NCBI GenBank assembly: GCA_020446945.1
Contig: JAGRDS010000001.1
Coordinates: 175,187 to 239,186 of the forward strand
Direction: 5' to 3'
DNA from: Parvularculaceae bacterium
GTDB taxonomy: Bacteria; Pseudomonadota; Alphaproteobacteria; Caulobacterales; Parvularculaceae
DNA: 64,000 nucleotides
Below the pieces are notes generated by a model. The model saw nothing but the letters and a program-made list of their open reading frames with translations, did no database searches and was not told where the DNA came from. Positions 1 through 9,961 of this stretch are shown here, in pieces (the first letter of the stretch is position 1; each line of letters opens with the position of its first letter). The position numbers were made by a program, and so were the translations under genes.

Positions 1-632
1 TCAACCTCGAACCCTTCACGCCGCATCAGCGCGGGAAGATAGCGATGCAGGTGATCGAAATATGGGAGGCGCAAAAAAGCTTCGCGATAGAAGGCTTTAA
101 GCCCGCAGCCGGTGTCGGTCGCCCCGTCATCGAGAACCCGCCGCCGGATCGCATTGGCTAGACGGGAGGCGGTTCGTTTCGATGCCGCATCGAGCCGCAT
201 GCGGCGCTCGCCGGCGACCATGGCGAGATGAGCGGGCGCGTCGGCGCGCAGCAAATGCGCGAGAACGCCCGGAATGTCGGCCGGATCGTTCTGGCCGTCG
301 CCGTCGAGCGTGACGATGACCGGGCCCGTCGCTGCAAGGACGCCGGTTCGGACCGCCCGGCTCTGGCCCGCATTGGCGCCGTGTTGCAATATTCGCAATT
401 GCGGACATGACCGGCGCGCCGCCTTCAGCGCGGCGACCGTCCCGTCGCGGCTGCAATCGTCGACGGCGATAATTTCGAAATCGCGGCCGAAAAGCGCCGC
501 AGCGATCTCGGCGACGAGCGCGCCCGCGCCGCCTTCCTCGTCATGCATCGGCACGACGACGCTGACCGGCGGCGCGCCGCGCTCCGGCGCAAATCGGTAG
601 AGAGACGCTGGCGAGGGCGCCATGCTGGACAT
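1..632 (-). CDS. Glycosyltransferase family 2, polyprenyl-phosphate sugar synthase type (3' end beyond window)
   Basis: The frame is open from an ATG at 632 to the window edge, so about 210 residues are seen and the C-terminus is missing. The fold is a GT-A family 2 transferase: VSVVVPMHDEEGG near residue 24 opens the nucleotide-binding region, AVDDCSRDGT follows, and the metal-binding LDGDGQNDP near residue 110 resembles dolichol-phosphate mannosyltransferase-type enzymes. TDTGCGLKAF is also typical of that group. Such enzymes load a sugar from a nucleotide donor onto a polyprenyl phosphate at the inner membrane. The gene diverges from two PMT/ArnT-like transferases that would use lipid-linked sugars, so supplying their donor is a reasonable inference. 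A TTG further upstream is an alternative start. Sugar identity is unknown. Confidence 0.8.
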   Translation of the reverse strand, partial: MSSMAPSPASLYRFAPERGAPPVSVVVPMHDEEGGAGALVAEIAAALFGRDFEIIAVDDCSRDGTVAALKAARRSCPQLRILQHGANAGQSRAVRTGVLAATGPVIVTLDGDGQNDPADIPGVLAHLLRADAPAHLAMVAGERRMRLDAASKRTASRLANAIRRRVLDDGATDTGCGLKAFYREAFLRLPYFDHLHRYLPALMRREGFEV

Positions 633-778
633 GCCTGTTTCGATCCCGGACGGTTGAACCGCTTGGTAAATCGCAGAAATGGCGACAAAAGCAAACGGCG
701 TCAAAACATGCGCCGCCGGCGGCGGCTGAAATGCGCGGCGCGCCAGCCGGCGGGGACGAAGAAAGAGATGCGGCGTTG

Positions 779-2461
779 ATGACTTCCGGAGAAACGATCC
801 GGCGCGCGCGCTGGCGGGTTTGGGCGGTCGCGGCTTTCGCCCTGCTGTCATGCGCCGCTGGCGTCTTCTCCCTGCCGCCGCTCGATCGAGATGAATCGCG
901 TTTCGCGCAGGCGACGGCGCAGATGCTCGAAAGCGGCGATTTCATCGCGATCAGGTTTCAGGCCGACGAACGCAACAAGAAACCGGTCGGCATTCACTGG
1001 CTGCAGGCGGCGAGCGTCGCCGCATTCTCGTCGGTCGATGCGCGCGAGATTTGGGCCTATCGGCTGCCCTCAATCGCCGGCGCCGTTCTGGCGGCCCTTT
1101 TCACCTATTGGATCGGCGCGCGCCTGTACGGCGCGCAAACAGGTTTTTTCGCCGCGCTTTTGCTCGCGAGCGCGCCCGCGCTTGTCGGCGAATCGACGAT
1201 CGCCAAGACCGATGCGATGCTGCTCGCAACGATCGCCGGCGCGCAATGGGCGCTCGTCCACATAGTCGCGGCGATAATGGAGAAACAAAAGCCGGCCCTT
1301 ATTACAGTCGCCGGCTTCTGGATCGCCGTCGGCGCCGGCCTGCTGATCAAAGGCCCGATCATTTTGATCGTCGTCGGCGCCAGCCTAGCCGCGATCGCCG
1401 CGCGCGGTTCGCGCTTTGAACTGCTGGCGGGCGTCAAGCCGCTCTTCGGCGCCGTCATTCTGATTGCGATGGCCGCGCCATGGGCGATCGCCGTCGACAT
1501 GGCGACGGATGGTCGCTTTTTCGCGGAGGCCGTCGGCGGCGACATGCTGGCGAAAATCAGCGCCGCGCAGGAAAGCCACGCCGGCCCGCCCGGTTATTAC
1601 CTCGCGCTGTTGTTCGCGCTGTTCTGGCCCGCCGCCGCACTCATCCCGGCCGCAGCGAGGGAGGCGTTCGCCGACCGAAACGACTGGCGATGCTGGTTCC
1701 TCATTTCCTGGATCGCACCCTCATGGATCATATTCGAACTGACGGCGACGAAACTGCCGCATTACACATTGCCGCTCTATCCGGCGATCGCGATTTTCGT
1801 TGCGCGCGCCGCGACGCGATATGACGACAGCCGGGGCGCAATGACGCGCCGCGCCGGCGCGGTGATTTACGCGCTGGTCGGCGCCGCCTTCGCTTCGCTT
1901 ATCGTCATCGCGCCGCGCCTCTACCGGACCGGCTTTTCAACTTTCGACGGTGCGGCGCCGGCGGCGGGATTTGCGATCGCCGTCGCGGCTACGACGATCC
2001 TGTTCTGGCGCAGCCGCGCGCGCGCCGCATTGACCTCGGCGATCTTCGTTTCGAGCGCGATGATGTGGACGATTCTCGCCGGCGCCGCGCCGGAGCTTGA
2101 CCGCCTTCACGTATCGCCCCGCCTGTCGGCTGCGGTGGAAGCCGCCGGCCTTCATCCATTGCGCAATTCGGCGCCAAGCGTCGCGCTGGCCGGATATCGC
2201 GAGCCCTCCGCCATATTTCTGCTCGGCACGCATACGATTTTGACCGACGGACGGGGCGCCGCCGAACTAGAAGACGACGCGCCGCGCGCCGTCATTGTCG
2301 AAAAGAGGGAGGAACCGATTTTTCTGCAAAGAACCGCCGAACTCGGTTCCGACGCCGAGCCGCTCGCCGTCATCGGCGGATTGAACTATTCAAACGGCGA
2401 CGAGGTTCTCCTTCGCGTTTATCGCGTCGGCGCGCGAACGCAAAAGGCTGAGGCGAAATGA
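779..2461 (+). CDS. ArnT-like (GT83/PMT) integral membrane glycosyltransferase
   Basis: A 560-residue polytopic membrane protein. The first helix (residues 12-30) is followed by LDRDESRFAQA, the acidic first periplasmic-loop motif of the ArnT/PMT superfamily, and then NKKPVGIHWLQAAS, matching the KPP-xxW pattern. Many hydrophobic segments follow, with a soluble C-terminal portion. These enzymes transfer a sugar from a polyprenyl-phosphate donor to lipid A or another envelope acceptor on the periplasmic face. I chose the ATG at 779 because it gives a short N-terminus before helix 1, with an AAAGAG stretch 9 bases upstream; an in-frame ATG at 731 would add 16 residues lacking family features. 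The stop overlaps the next gene by 4 bp, indicating an operon. Substrate is not determined. Confidence 0.85.
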   Translation: MTSGETIRRARWRVWAVAAFALLSCAAGVFSLPPLDRDESRFAQATAQMLESGDFIAIRFQADERNKKPVGIHWLQAASVAAFSSVDAREIWAYRLPSIAGAVLAALFTYWIGARLYGAQTGFFAALLLASAPALVGESTIAKTDAMLLATIAGAQWALVHIVAAIMEKQKPALITVAGFWIAVGAGLLIKGPIILIVVGASLAAIAARGSRFELLAGVKPLFGAVILIAMAAPWAIAVDMATDGRFFAEAVGGDMLAKISAAQESHAGPPGYYLALLFALFWPAAALIPAAAREAFADRNDWRCWFLISWIAPSWIIFELTATKLPHYTLPLYPAIAIFVARAATRYDDSRGAMTRRAGAVIYALVGAAFASLIVIAPRLYRTGFSTFDGAAPAAGFAIAVAATTILFWRSRARAALTSAIFVSSAMMWTILAGAAPELDRLHVSPRLSAAVEAAGLHPLRNSAPSVALAGYREPSAIFLLGTHTILTDGRGAAELEDDAPRAVIVEKREEPIFLQRTAELGSDAEPLAVIGGLNYSNGDEVLLRVYRVGARTQKAEAK

Positions 2462-3921
2462 AACGATTCCTGTCCGCGCCCGGCCGGCTTTTCGCGTTTA
2501 TCGCCGGCGCGCTATTGTTGTTGCGTATCGCGACGCTTGTCGTCAGCGACATTAATCTGGGGCCCGACGAGGGACAGTACTGGTTCTGGGCGCAATCGCT
2601 TTCCTTCGGCTATTTTTCAAAGCCGCCCCTGATCGCCTGGTCCATCGCTGCGACGACGGCGCTGTTCGGCGACAGCGAATGGGCGGTCAGGCTCGCCGCG
2701 CCATTGTACCAGACGGGCGCTGCGTGTTTCCTGTACTTTCTGGCGCGGCGGATAGCCGGGCCGCGCGAGGCGTTGTGGGCCGGGCTCGCCTGGCTGACGC
2801 TGCCCGGCGTTTTTCTGTCGTCGATGCTGATTACGACCGACGCGCCGCTGATTTTTTTCTGGTCCGGCGCGCTCTATTTCTTCTTCCGCGCCAGCGATCC
2901 GCATGAGGATGATCACCGCAGGCGCTGGACGATAATGCTCGGCGTTGCGATCGGGCTCGGCTTTTTGTCGAAATACGCCATGTCTTACTTTCTCGTCGGC
3001 GCAGGTTTCGCCCTCGCCCTTTCGGCGGAGCGCCGTCGCGCATTCGGCCCTTTAAACCCGGTTATCGCGATCGCGATCGCTGCGGCGATACTGGCGCCGA
3101 ATGTCTGGTGGAATGCGCAGAACGATTTTCAAACCCTCACCCACACGGCGGCCAACGCCGATTGGGGCCGAAGTTTCGGCCATCCCGGCGAGCTCGCGGA
3201 TTTCTTCGGCGACCAGTTTGCAATTGCGGGACCGATCATGCTGGCGCTGGTTTTTCTCGCCGTTCTGTTCGCGCGGCGCGACCTGGCGAGGAAAGCCGAC
3301 ATGCAGACATTGCTGGCGATGTCGCTGCCGCCGCTCATTATCGTCGCATTGCAGGCGTTCATATCCCGCGCGCACGGAAACTGGGCCGCGGTCGCCTATC
3401 CGTCCGCGATCATTATGACGATCGTTTGGGCGCTGAACGACAAGCGCGCTTTCCTCGCCCTCAAAGTGAGCCTTGCGATCCATATCGCAGTCGGCCTCGG
3501 CCTATTGCTCGCCTTCGCCGATTCCGGATTCGCCGGCGCGGTCGGCGCCGATGCGGCGATGAAACGCCTGCGCGGCTGGGACCGGATCGGCGCACAGATC
3601 GAAACGCAAAGCGCCAACGCCGATGCGATCATGACGGACGATCGCGAGGTCGCCGGGGAACTCGTTTACTACGCGCGCAAGGGCGAGCGCCTGGTCGCCT
3701 GGAACTCTAACGGCAAGATCGACAGTCATTTCGAAGCCTTCAACGCTTTTGATCCGAACCGCGATCGCCGCGTGCTTTACGTCACATCCTACGCGGATGC
3801 GCTTTTGATCAAGGAGCGCTTCGAAACGATTGAACCAATCGGCGAGGCCAGCGCACCGATCGGCAAGAACCGTACGCGCACGCTCTATTTATTCAGTGTC
3901 TCAGGCTTTATCGGCGAGTGA
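2458..3921 (+). CDS. PMT-family (PMT_2) membrane glycosyltransferase
   Basis: A 487-residue membrane protein beginning at the ATG that overlaps the previous stop (ATGA). Its first loop carries NLGPDEGQYWFWAQ and YFSKPPLIAW, the DE...YW and KPP motifs of the dolichyl-phosphate-mannose mannosyltransferase superfamily. About ten hydrophobic helices follow, ending in a soluble periplasmic domain from about residue 375. It probably acts with its upstream paralogue on periplasmic glycan modification, with lipid-linked sugar made by the divergent GT2 at the window start; that pathway link is inference. The last 14 bp overlap the convergent glycosyltransferase gene on the other strand. Confidence 0.83.
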   Translation: MKRFLSAPGRLFAFIAGALLLLRIATLVVSDINLGPDEGQYWFWAQSLSFGYFSKPPLIAWSIAATTALFGDSEWAVRLAAPLYQTGAACFLYFLARRIAGPREALWAGLAWLTLPGVFLSSMLITTDAPLIFFWSGALYFFFRASDPHEDDHRRRWTIMLGVAIGLGFLSKYAMSYFLVGAGFALALSAERRRAFGPLNPVIAIAIAAAILAPNVWWNAQNDFQTLTHTAANADWGRSFGHPGELADFFGDQFAIAGPIMLALVFLAVLFARRDLARKADMQTLLAMSLPPLIIVALQAFISRAHGNWAAVAYPSAIIMTIVWALNDKRAFLALKVSLAIHIAVGLGLLLAFADSGFAGAVGADAAMKRLRGWDRIGAQIETQSANADAIMTDDREVAGELVYYARKGERLVAWNSNGKIDSHFEAFNAFDPNRDRRVLYVTSYADALLIKERFETIEPIGEASAPIGKNRTRTLYLFSVSGFIGE

Positions 3922-4942
3922 CGCTCGCCCTGGCGCGGCGAACGAAAACCCGCCAGGGCACGAAGATGCGGCGCAAAATCTTGAACGCCGCCAAAACGCC
4001 GAACTGCATCCACGCCACCGCGGCGACCATCCACATAAAGGGCGCGGGATAAACCTCGGAAAAATGGGTGCGAAAATAGCGCAGCATGCTCGCCGTTTTT
4101 CTCATCTCGACGAATAGGGGGTCGACGCGGCTGGAGCTTTTATAGTGCAGCACCGAAACATGCGGATCGAAAAACACGCGCCCGCCTGCGGCGCGAAACC
4201 GGAGACAGAAATCTACATCCTCGACATGGAGGAAATAGCGCTCGTCCATCCCGCCAAGTGCGAAATAATCGTTTTTCGGCGTCATGAAACAGGCGCCGGA
4301 AATGACCGGAAGGGCGATCACATCGTCTGGGCAGGGATCGCCGTGCAGATTGAAGCGCCGGAAATAAGGGTGCTTCGGCGCGAACCGATAGAGTTTCGTC
4401 GCCTCAACGAATGCGCGCCACGGCGTTAGCGTCGCGCGGCGCGAACCGCGTTGTTCGGCGCCGTCCGGATCAACGATTTTTGCGCCGATCAGCCAGGCAC
4501 CGCCTTTCGCCGCGCCGTCAGCGGCGAGCCGCGCGGCGCCGCCGGGAGGCATAACCGCATCGGGATTTACGAACAAAAGCACATCGCCGGATGCAGCGCG
4601 CGCGCCGAGATTGCACGCGGTTGCAAATCCGACATTGCCGTGGCCGCTGACAAGTTTCACCGGCGTTGGCGCGCCCGTGTCGCCGATCGCGGCTTTGACG
4701 ACGCCATCGGGGTTTCCGTTATCGACAAGTATGACTTCGCATACGCCGTCCTGACGGCGAAGCGCATCGAGGCAGCGCCCCAGAACCGGCCCCGTGAAAT
4801 AGGAAACGACAATTGCGGAAATTCGCGCGCGCGCGCCGCAGCGACCTGCGCCCTCGTTCAAATCGTCATTGGCCGTAACGCCGTCGATCATGTCGCCGTT
4901 GATCACAAAATCCCCCCTGTCGCCGCCGGCCGACGCAACCAT
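3908..4942 (-). CDS. Glycosyltransferase family 2, rhamnosyltransferase (WbbL)-like
   Basis: About 344 residues. RISAIVVSYFTG opens the GT-A fold, VILVDNGNPDG follows, then HGNVGFATACNLGA and LLFVNPDAVM (the DxD-equivalent NPD of rhamnosyltransferases). GGMDERYFLHVEDVDFCLR is the conserved C-terminal acceptor motif of WbbL-like enzymes. Hydrophobic or amphipathic stretches near the C-terminus suggest membrane attachment. The ATG at 4942 has AAGG six bases upstream and lies 11 bases after the ligase-like gene; a GTG at 4906 with a strong AGGGGGG upstream is an equally good start. It is the last gene of an operon with thrS and the O-antigen-ligase-like gene, which points to O-antigen or capsule assembly. 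Acceptor and donor are unknown. Confidence 0.85.
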   Translation of the reverse strand: MVASAGGDRGDFVINGDMIDGVTANDDLNEGAGRCGARARISAIVVSYFTGPVLGRCLDALRRQDGVCEVILVDNGNPDGVVKAAIGDTGAPTPVKLVSGHGNVGFATACNLGARAASGDVLLFVNPDAVMPPGGAARLAADGAAKGGAWLIGAKIVDPDGAEQRGSRRATLTPWRAFVEATKLYRFAPKHPYFRRFNLHGDPCPDDVIALPVISGACFMTPKNDYFALGGMDERYFLHVEDVDFCLRFRAAGGRVFFDPHVSVLHYKSSSRVDPLFVEMRKTASMLRYFRTHFSEVYPAPFMWMVAAVAWMQFGVLAAFKILRRIFVPWRVFVRRARASVTRR

Positions 4943-4953
4943 ACATTGCAACC

Positions 4954-6201
4954 TTACGCCTTGGCGCGTCCATATGCCATTGCTGCGCCGAAAGCGGCAA
5001 GACACAAAATGGAAAGGCGCCAGGCCTGCCAGATGCTCGTCTCTGTCATGAGCGAGACGAGGACCGCGACCGCCGCGCCGCAAATCGCAGCCGCCGCCGC
5101 GCCGCCCGGCCGGGCGCGGATGATCGCCAGCGCGGCGGCGCAGATCGCAGCCGATAATGTCAGAACCCCCGGAACGCCGAGTTCAAGCCAAATCTGGAGA
5201 AACGCATTGTGCGGGTGGATCGGCATCGCCGGCAGACCGAAAGCCGGGCCGGGCGCCGCGATCAGGCGCTGCTCGGCGGCGAGCGCGCGCGCATAATCCG
5301 CGCCGCATCCCAAAGGCATGCACGAGGAGAGCGCCGTCTCGCCCGCCTCTTTCCAGATGACGACGCGCTGCGCCCAGGATGCGGGCAGATCCGCGCCGTC
5401 CAGCGCCGCGCCGACGCCGGCCGCGAACACTGGCGCAAACACCAGCAACAAGATCGACAGCGCCGCTACAAAAAGCGTCGCCGTATTCGGCCGCGCAAGC
5501 GCGACAAGCGCCGCGAGAGAACCGGCGGCAATCGCGGCGTTGTTGGTGAAAATCGAAAATTGCGCCGAAGCGACAAACAGGATCGGCGCGAAAGCCGCGC
5601 CTAATACGCGAACGCGCGTGAGCCGCCAGATCAGGACCGAGGCCGGAAACACCAGCGGCGCCATCGCGGATGCGCCGCGGCCGAGTGAAACGAAATCTTT
5701 CCACCGCGCGGGAGACGTGTCGACGGGCGGCGTCACATCGCGCAGATAAGCCCCGCTCAAACCCTCGAAGAAAAGCGCCAGAACACCCGCAGCGACGGCG
5801 ATGGAAAACATCGCGCCAAGTCGCGCGGCGCGGCGCGGCGACGCATTCAGCGCTTCGAATATCAAGGCGCCCGACGCCGCAAGAGCGGAGAAAACGGTGA
5901 GTGCGAGCCAGGCCGCGTCGGCCGCCGATTGCGACCAGGCGCCGGTGATCGCGATCCAGATGCAAAATGCGCCGCCCGACCAGGCGGCGATCGAAAGCGC
6001 GCGCGCGCGCAGACCGCGCGGGAAAACCAATGACGCCGCGCCCCGCCAGGTCTCGCGTCGAAGCCCGACCGCTATCGCCATGAAGGCGACGCTCGGCGCG
6101 AGTCCGCGATGGCCCATAACCGTCAGCCAGGCGACGGCGAAAAACGCGACGGCGAACATCGCGTCGATCAAACGGTCGAGGCGTGCGCTTTTCGGAGTCA
6201 A
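4954..6201 (-). CDS. O-antigen ligase/polymerase-like membrane protein (Wzy_C type)
   Basis: A 415-residue polytopic protein with roughly ten hydrophobic segments and a long periplasmic loop near residues 285-345 that contains [11 protein letters not shown] and [20 protein letters not shown]. The HPHN...ELG signature is typical of O-antigen ligases (WaaL) and related O-unit polymerases of the Wzy_C family. It would join or polymerise lipid-linked glycan at the periplasmic face. The start is a TTG at 6201 with AGGGA upstream, overlapping the thrS stop as TTGA; an ATG at 6159 would remove 14 residues. It is followed closely by a rhamnosyltransferase-like gene. Ligase and polymerase cannot be told apart from sequence alone. 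Confidence 0.8.
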   Translation of the reverse strand: MTPKSARLDRLIDAMFAVAFFAVAWLTVMGHRGLAPSVAFMAIAVGLRRETWRGAASLVFPRGLRARALSIAAWSGGAFCIWIAITGAWSQSAADAAWLALTVFSALAASGALIFEALNASPRRAARLGAMFSIAVAAGVLALFFEGLSGAYLRDVTPPVDTSPARWKDFVSLGRGASAMAPLVFPASVLIWRLTRVRVLGAAFAPILFVASAQFSIFTNNAAIAAGSLAALVALARPNTATLFVAALSILLLVFAPVFAAGVGAALDGADLPASWAQRVVIWKEAGETALSSCMPLGCGADYARALAAEQRLIAAPGPAFGLPAMPIHPHNAFLQIWLELGVPGVLTLSAAICAAALAIIRARPGGAAAAAICGAAVAVLVSLMTETSIWQAWRLSILCLAAFGAAMAYGRAKA

Positions 6202-8186
6202 ATATTGTCCCTGCGAAGGTCGGGCGGCGTCGCCTCCGCGACAAGCGCCGCGATGATCGCGTCCAGTTCCACGACTTGCTGATCGTTCGATCCGAGACGG
6301 CGTACGGAGACCTTGCGTTCCTGCGCTTCGCGCGCGCCGACGACGAGTATCGCCGGAACCTTGGCGTGCGAATGTTCGCGAACCTTATAATTGATCTTTT
6401 CGTTGCGAAGGTCGCTTTCGGCGCGGATTCCCGCCGCCGTCAATGCGCGCTCGACCTCGCGCGCATAATTATCCGCCTCGGAGGTGATCGTCGCAACGAC
6501 AGCCTGTTGCGGGACGAGCCAGAAAGGAAGCCGGCCGGCGTAATGCTCGATCAATATGCCGATGAACCGCTCATAACTGCCGAAAATCGCGCGGTGCAGC
6601 ATGATCGGGCGCTGTCGCGCGCCGTCTTCCGCGACATAGCTCGCATCAAGACGCGCGGGCAGCACCCTGTCGGACTGGATCGTGCCGACCTGCCAGGTCC
6701 GGCCGATCGCATCCGTCAGATGCCATTCGAGCTTCGGGGCGTAAAACGCACCCTCGCCCGGCAATTCCTCCCAGCCATACTCGTCATTGGCGAGACCGGC
6801 GGCGATAACGGCGTCGCGCAACTCCGCCTCGGCCACATCCCAGTCCTCGTCCGACCCGAAACGGTTTTCAGGCCGCAAGGCGAGCTTGATCGCATATTTT
6901 TCAAAACCGAGATCGCGATAGACGCGATCGGCGAGCTTGCAGAAACTGCGCACCTCATCGACGATCTGATCTTCCCGGCAGAAGATGTGCCCGTCATCCT
7001 GCGTGAACTGGCGCACGCGCATCAGCCCGTGTAGCGCGCCATGCGGTTCGTTGCGATGACAGCAGCCGTTTTCATAAATCCGTATCGGAAGGTCGCGATA
7101 GGATTTGACGCCCTGCTTGACGATAAGGATATGGGCCGGACAGTTCATCGGCTTTAACGCCATCAGGTCGGCCTCGCCGGACAGCACCGGCGCTTCATCC
7201 TCTGTGGACGGAATTTCATCGGGAACGACGAACATGTTCTCGCGATACTTGCCCCAATGGCCAGACTGCTCCCATTGGCGCGCATCCATCAATTGCGGCG
7301 TCTTGACTTCGCTATAGCCGACCGCGTCGATCCGCCGGCGCATATAGGCCTCAAGCTGGCGCCATATGAGATACCCTTTCGGGTGCCAGAAAACCGAGCC
7401 TTGCGCCTCGGACTGCAAATGAAACAGGTCAAGTTCGCGCCCAAGCTTTCGATGGTCGCGCTTTTCCGCCTCCTCAAGGCGGTGCAAATACGCCTTGAGG
7501 TCTTTGTCATTCGTCCATGCGGTTCCGTAAATGCGTTGCAGCATAGCGTTGCGATGATCGCCGCGCCAATAAGCGCCGGCGACCTTCATCAGCTTGAACG
7601 CCTTGCCGATATGCCTGGTCGATGGAAGATGCGGGCCGCGGCACAGATCATGCCATTCGCCGTGCCAGTACAGTTTAATATCTTCGCCGGCCGGCAGGTC
7701 GGCGATAATTTCAGCCTTGTAGTTTTCGCCGATCGATTTGAAATGATCGATCGCCTTGTTGCGGTCCCAGACTTCTTTGCGGGTCTGCCTGTCCTCATCG
7801 ACGATTTGCGCCATGCGCTTTTCGATCGCCGCCAGATCATCGGTCGAGAAAGGTTCATCGCGCGCAAAATCGTAAAAGAACCCGTCCTCGATATTCGGTC
7901 CGATCGTCACCTGGGTGCCCGGAAAAAGCTCCTGCACCGCCTGCGCCATCAGATGCGCTGCGTCATGGCGAATAAGCTCAAGCGCGTCCGCGCCGTCATC
8001 GCGGGTGACGATTTCAATGCGCGCATCCTCATCGACCGTCTCGAAAAGGTCGGACAAAACGCCGTCGACGCGCATCGCGATCGCTTTTTTTGCGAGCGAT
8101 TTCGAGATTGATCCCGCGATTTCGGTTCCCGTGACGGCGCCGTCAAAACGGCGAACGGATCCATCGGGGAGCGTTATGGCGACCAT
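6198..8186 (-). CDS. thrS: Threonyl-tRNA synthetase
   Basis: A full-length 662-residue class II synthetase that charges tRNA-Thr in the cytoplasm. An N-terminal TGS domain starts [15 protein letters not shown]. The second editing domain carries the HxxxH zinc pair in [11 protein letters not shown]. The catalytic core includes [24 protein letters not shown] (motif 2 region), and motif 3 near [12 protein letters not shown]. The C-terminal anticodon-binding domain begins about residue 555. The start at 8186 lies 4 bases past the stop of an ATP-grasp gene, and the stop overlaps the next gene, so this essential gene sits inside an operon with surface-glycan genes. Confidence 0.98.
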   Translation of the reverse strand: MVAITLPDGSVRRFDGAVTGTEIAGSISKSLAKKAIAMRVDGVLSDLFETVDEDARIEIVTRDDGADALELIRHDAAHLMAQAVQELFPGTQVTIGPNIEDGFFYDFARDEPFSTDDLAAIEKRMAQIVDEDRQTRKEVWDRNKAIDHFKSIGENYKAEIIADLPAGEDIKLYWHGEWHDLCRGPHLPSTRHIGKAFKLMKVAGAYWRGDHRNAMLQRIYGTAWTNDKDLKAYLHRLEEAEKRDHRKLGRELDLFHLQSEAQGSVFWHPKGYLIWRQLEAYMRRRIDAVGYSEVKTPQLMDARQWEQSGHWGKYRENMFVVPDEIPSTEDEAPVLSGEADLMALKPMNCPAHILIVKQGVKSYRDLPIRIYENGCCHRNEPHGALHGLMRVRQFTQDDGHIFCREDQIVDEVRSFCKLADRVYRDLGFEKYAIKLALRPENRFGSDEDWDVAEAELRDAVIAAGLANDEYGWEELPGEGAFYAPKLEWHLTDAIGRTWQVGTIQSDRVLPARLDASYVAEDGARQRPIMLHRAIFGSYERFIGILIEHYAGRLPFWLVPQQAVVATITSEADNYAREVERALTAAGIRAESDLRNEKINYKVREHSHAKVPAILVVGAREAQERKVSVRRLGSNDQQVVELDAIIAALVAEATPPDLRRDNI

Positions 8187-8190
8187 GGCA

Positions 8191-9042
8191 TCACTTCAAT
8201 TTTGACAGCAACGCACCGGCGAGACGCGCGGCGGCCAAGGGGCAATAGGTGAAAAAGAGTTCCGGTTCAACGAGTTCGACCTCCATCAGGATGAGGTGGC
8301 GCGCCGTCACGACGGCGTCGATCCGAGCGTATAGCGGCGCGCCGGGGCAGGATTTGAGGATTGCGCCGGCCTCTTCCGCCATCCATTGCGCCGGCTCGAT
8401 CAACTGCGACGTACCCCCATATTCGGCCTGAATGCGGATGTCTCCGGCCTTCGCCCGCTTGAGTACGGCATGGGAAAACGCGCCGTCGATAAAAATGAAG
8501 GACGTTTCGCCCATCGTCTCGATTTCAGGGATGAACGCCTGCGTCAGGCCGTCTTCGCCGTCCAGCGCCACCGCTGCGCGCGCCAGCGATTCAGGCGCCT
8601 CGCGCGCGACGCGCGTCAATCCGCGCGCCGTGCCGCCGTAAACAGGCTTCACGATCGCCTCGTCCAGCCCGAGCGCATCCATCGCAGAGGCGATCGCCGC
8701 CGCATCCGGCGCGACGCGCCGCGTCGCCGGCGTCGCGATCCCCATCGAGGCAAGCTCCAGCAGGTAGAGCTTGCCCATGCTCCAGCGCAACAGGTCGGGC
8801 GCGTTGAACAAAGGCCCTTGCGCGGCGACTTTGTCGATCCAGGCGGCGAATTCGCGCGGATACGGATAATAGTCCCATGTCGAGCGTATGATCGTCGCAT
8901 CGCCTTCGGCGAAGGGCGCGAAATCGCCGTTCCAGGGGGCGGCGGCGACATCGGCGCCAAGGCGTTGGAGCGCGTTGGCGAAAACGAGGTCGCTTTCGGT
9001 GAGCGATGGATCGGTGCGGCAGGTGGCGATGACGATTTTCAA
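8191..9042 (-). CDS. ATP-grasp domain protein, glutathione-synthetase/RimK-like
   Basis: A 283-residue protein with an N-terminal pre-ATP-grasp Rossmann region ([18 protein letters not shown]), [17 protein letters not shown], then the nucleotide-binding part with [13 protein letters not shown] (the lysine and glycine-rich loop) and C-terminal [15 protein letters not shown], the Glu/metal-binding strand of ATP-grasp ligases. Such enzymes join a carboxyl-phosphate intermediate to an amine or thiol. It resembles stand-alone ATP-grasp proteins of unknown substrate more than canonical GshB. It is first in the four-gene operon with thrS. An internal rearrangement is not apparent. Function beyond carboxylate-amine/thiol ligase is not assignable. 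Confidence 0.75.
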   Translation of the reverse strand: MKIVIATCRTDPSLTESDLVFANALQRLGADVAAAPWNGDFAPFAEGDATIIRSTWDYYPYPREFAAWIDKVAAQGPLFNAPDLLRWSMGKLYLLELASMGIATPATRRVAPDAAAIASAMDALGLDEAIVKPVYGGTARGLTRVAREAPESLARAAVALDGEDGLTQAFIPEIETMGETSFIFIDGAFSHAVLKRAKAGDIRIQAEYGGTSQLIEPAQWMAEEAGAILKSCPGAPLYARIDAVVTARHLILMEVELVEPELFFTYCPLAAARLAGALLSKLK

Positions 9043-9120
9043 TTGAGCGTCCCACGCGAAGACGCCGACAAATCAAGCGCCGAAAGATTTTAATCGAATA
9101 TTTCGCTGACAGACGCAATC

Positions 9121-9148
9121 CGCGACAAGGTTGATTTGCGTTGTCGCG
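9121..9148 (-). terminator. Hairpin after the methyltransferase gene (no clear U-tract)
   Basis: Perfect 8-bp inverted repeat CGCGACAA / TTGTCGCG separated by 12 bases, located a few bases beyond the stop of the methyltransferase gene on the minus strand. It could end that operon, but a T-run is missing, so a role in RNA stability or as an operator for the ATP-grasp operon is equally possible. Confidence 0.35.
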
Positions 9149-9151
9149 CAT

Positions 9152-9961
9152 TCATGCGCGGGACAGAAAAATTTTGGCTTCGATCGGCATAGTCGTCGGC
9201 GCTGCGCCGAATGCGCGGCCAAACGCCTCTTCGAGCGCTTTGCGGAATTCTTCCGGATCGACGCCGCCGCGCGCCCTGATTTCGTCAATCAGCGCGTTGC
9301 CGAAAACGGCGCCGCGCGCGAATGAAGCCCAATCCTCGACCCGCGCGCGACGCGGCGCAATCTCGCATGCGCTGTCGGAAAATCCGCCGGACCCAAGATC
9401 TTTCAGGATTTTGCTTCTGTCGCCATACGCGAACGGCACGCGGTAAAACTGCGGGGGGTCTTCCGGAAAGAACGCCGCACAGCAATCGCATGCGATCTGA
9501 GAGAACGGGTTTTCAGCGTTGCCCGACCAGACATTGAACAGATAGGCGCCGCCCGGTTTCAGGACGCGGCGCGCCTCGCGGAAAGCGGCCGCCTTATCTG
9601 GAAAAAACATGACGCCGAACTGGCAAACAATGAGATCGAAACTGTTATCGGCGTAATTTAGCGCCATCGCATCGGCATCCGCGAATTCGATGTTTTCGCC
9701 ATTGTCGAACTTTGCGCGCGCAATCTCGATCATTGGCGGATTGAGATCGGTTGCGACGAGTTCAGCGCCTTCTGCAAGCGCATCACGCAGTTTCCGGGTG
9801 ACGATGCCGGTTCCCGCCGCCAGTTCCAAAACGCGAAGCGGCTTCAACGCCGCCGCGCGGCGCGCCAGGTCGGCGGCGTAATCCGCGAAAAGAACGGGGC
9901 CGAGGCCGCGATCGTAATTGGCCGGAATATCGCCGATGAATTTCGCCGGATCATATGTCAT
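9152..9961 (-). CDS. Class I SAM-dependent methyltransferase (UbiE-like fold)
   Basis: A 269-residue protein. Motif I is VLELAAGTGIVTR near residue 43, with ELVATDLNPPM (acidic end of strand 2) and FDLIVCQFGVMFFP (motif II region), typical of Methyltransf_11/25-type enzymes. It uses S-adenosylmethionine on a small molecule; the substrate is not evident. The start overlaps the yidD stop by 4 bp, so it is translationally coupled to a membrane-insertion factor, a pairing I cannot explain functionally. Confidence 0.85.
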   Translation of the reverse strand: MTYDPAKFIGDIPANYDRGLGPVLFADYAADLARRAAALKPLRVLELAAGTGIVTRKLRDALAEGAELVATDLNPPMIEIARAKFDNGENIEFADADAMALNYADNSFDLIVCQFGVMFFPDKAAAFREARRVLKPGGAYLFNVWSGNAENPFSQIACDCCAAFFPEDPPQFYRVPFAYGDRSKILKDLGSGGFSDSACEIAPRRARVEDWASFARGAVFGNALIDEIRARGGVDPEEFRKALEEAFGRAFGAAPTTMPIEAKIFLSRA

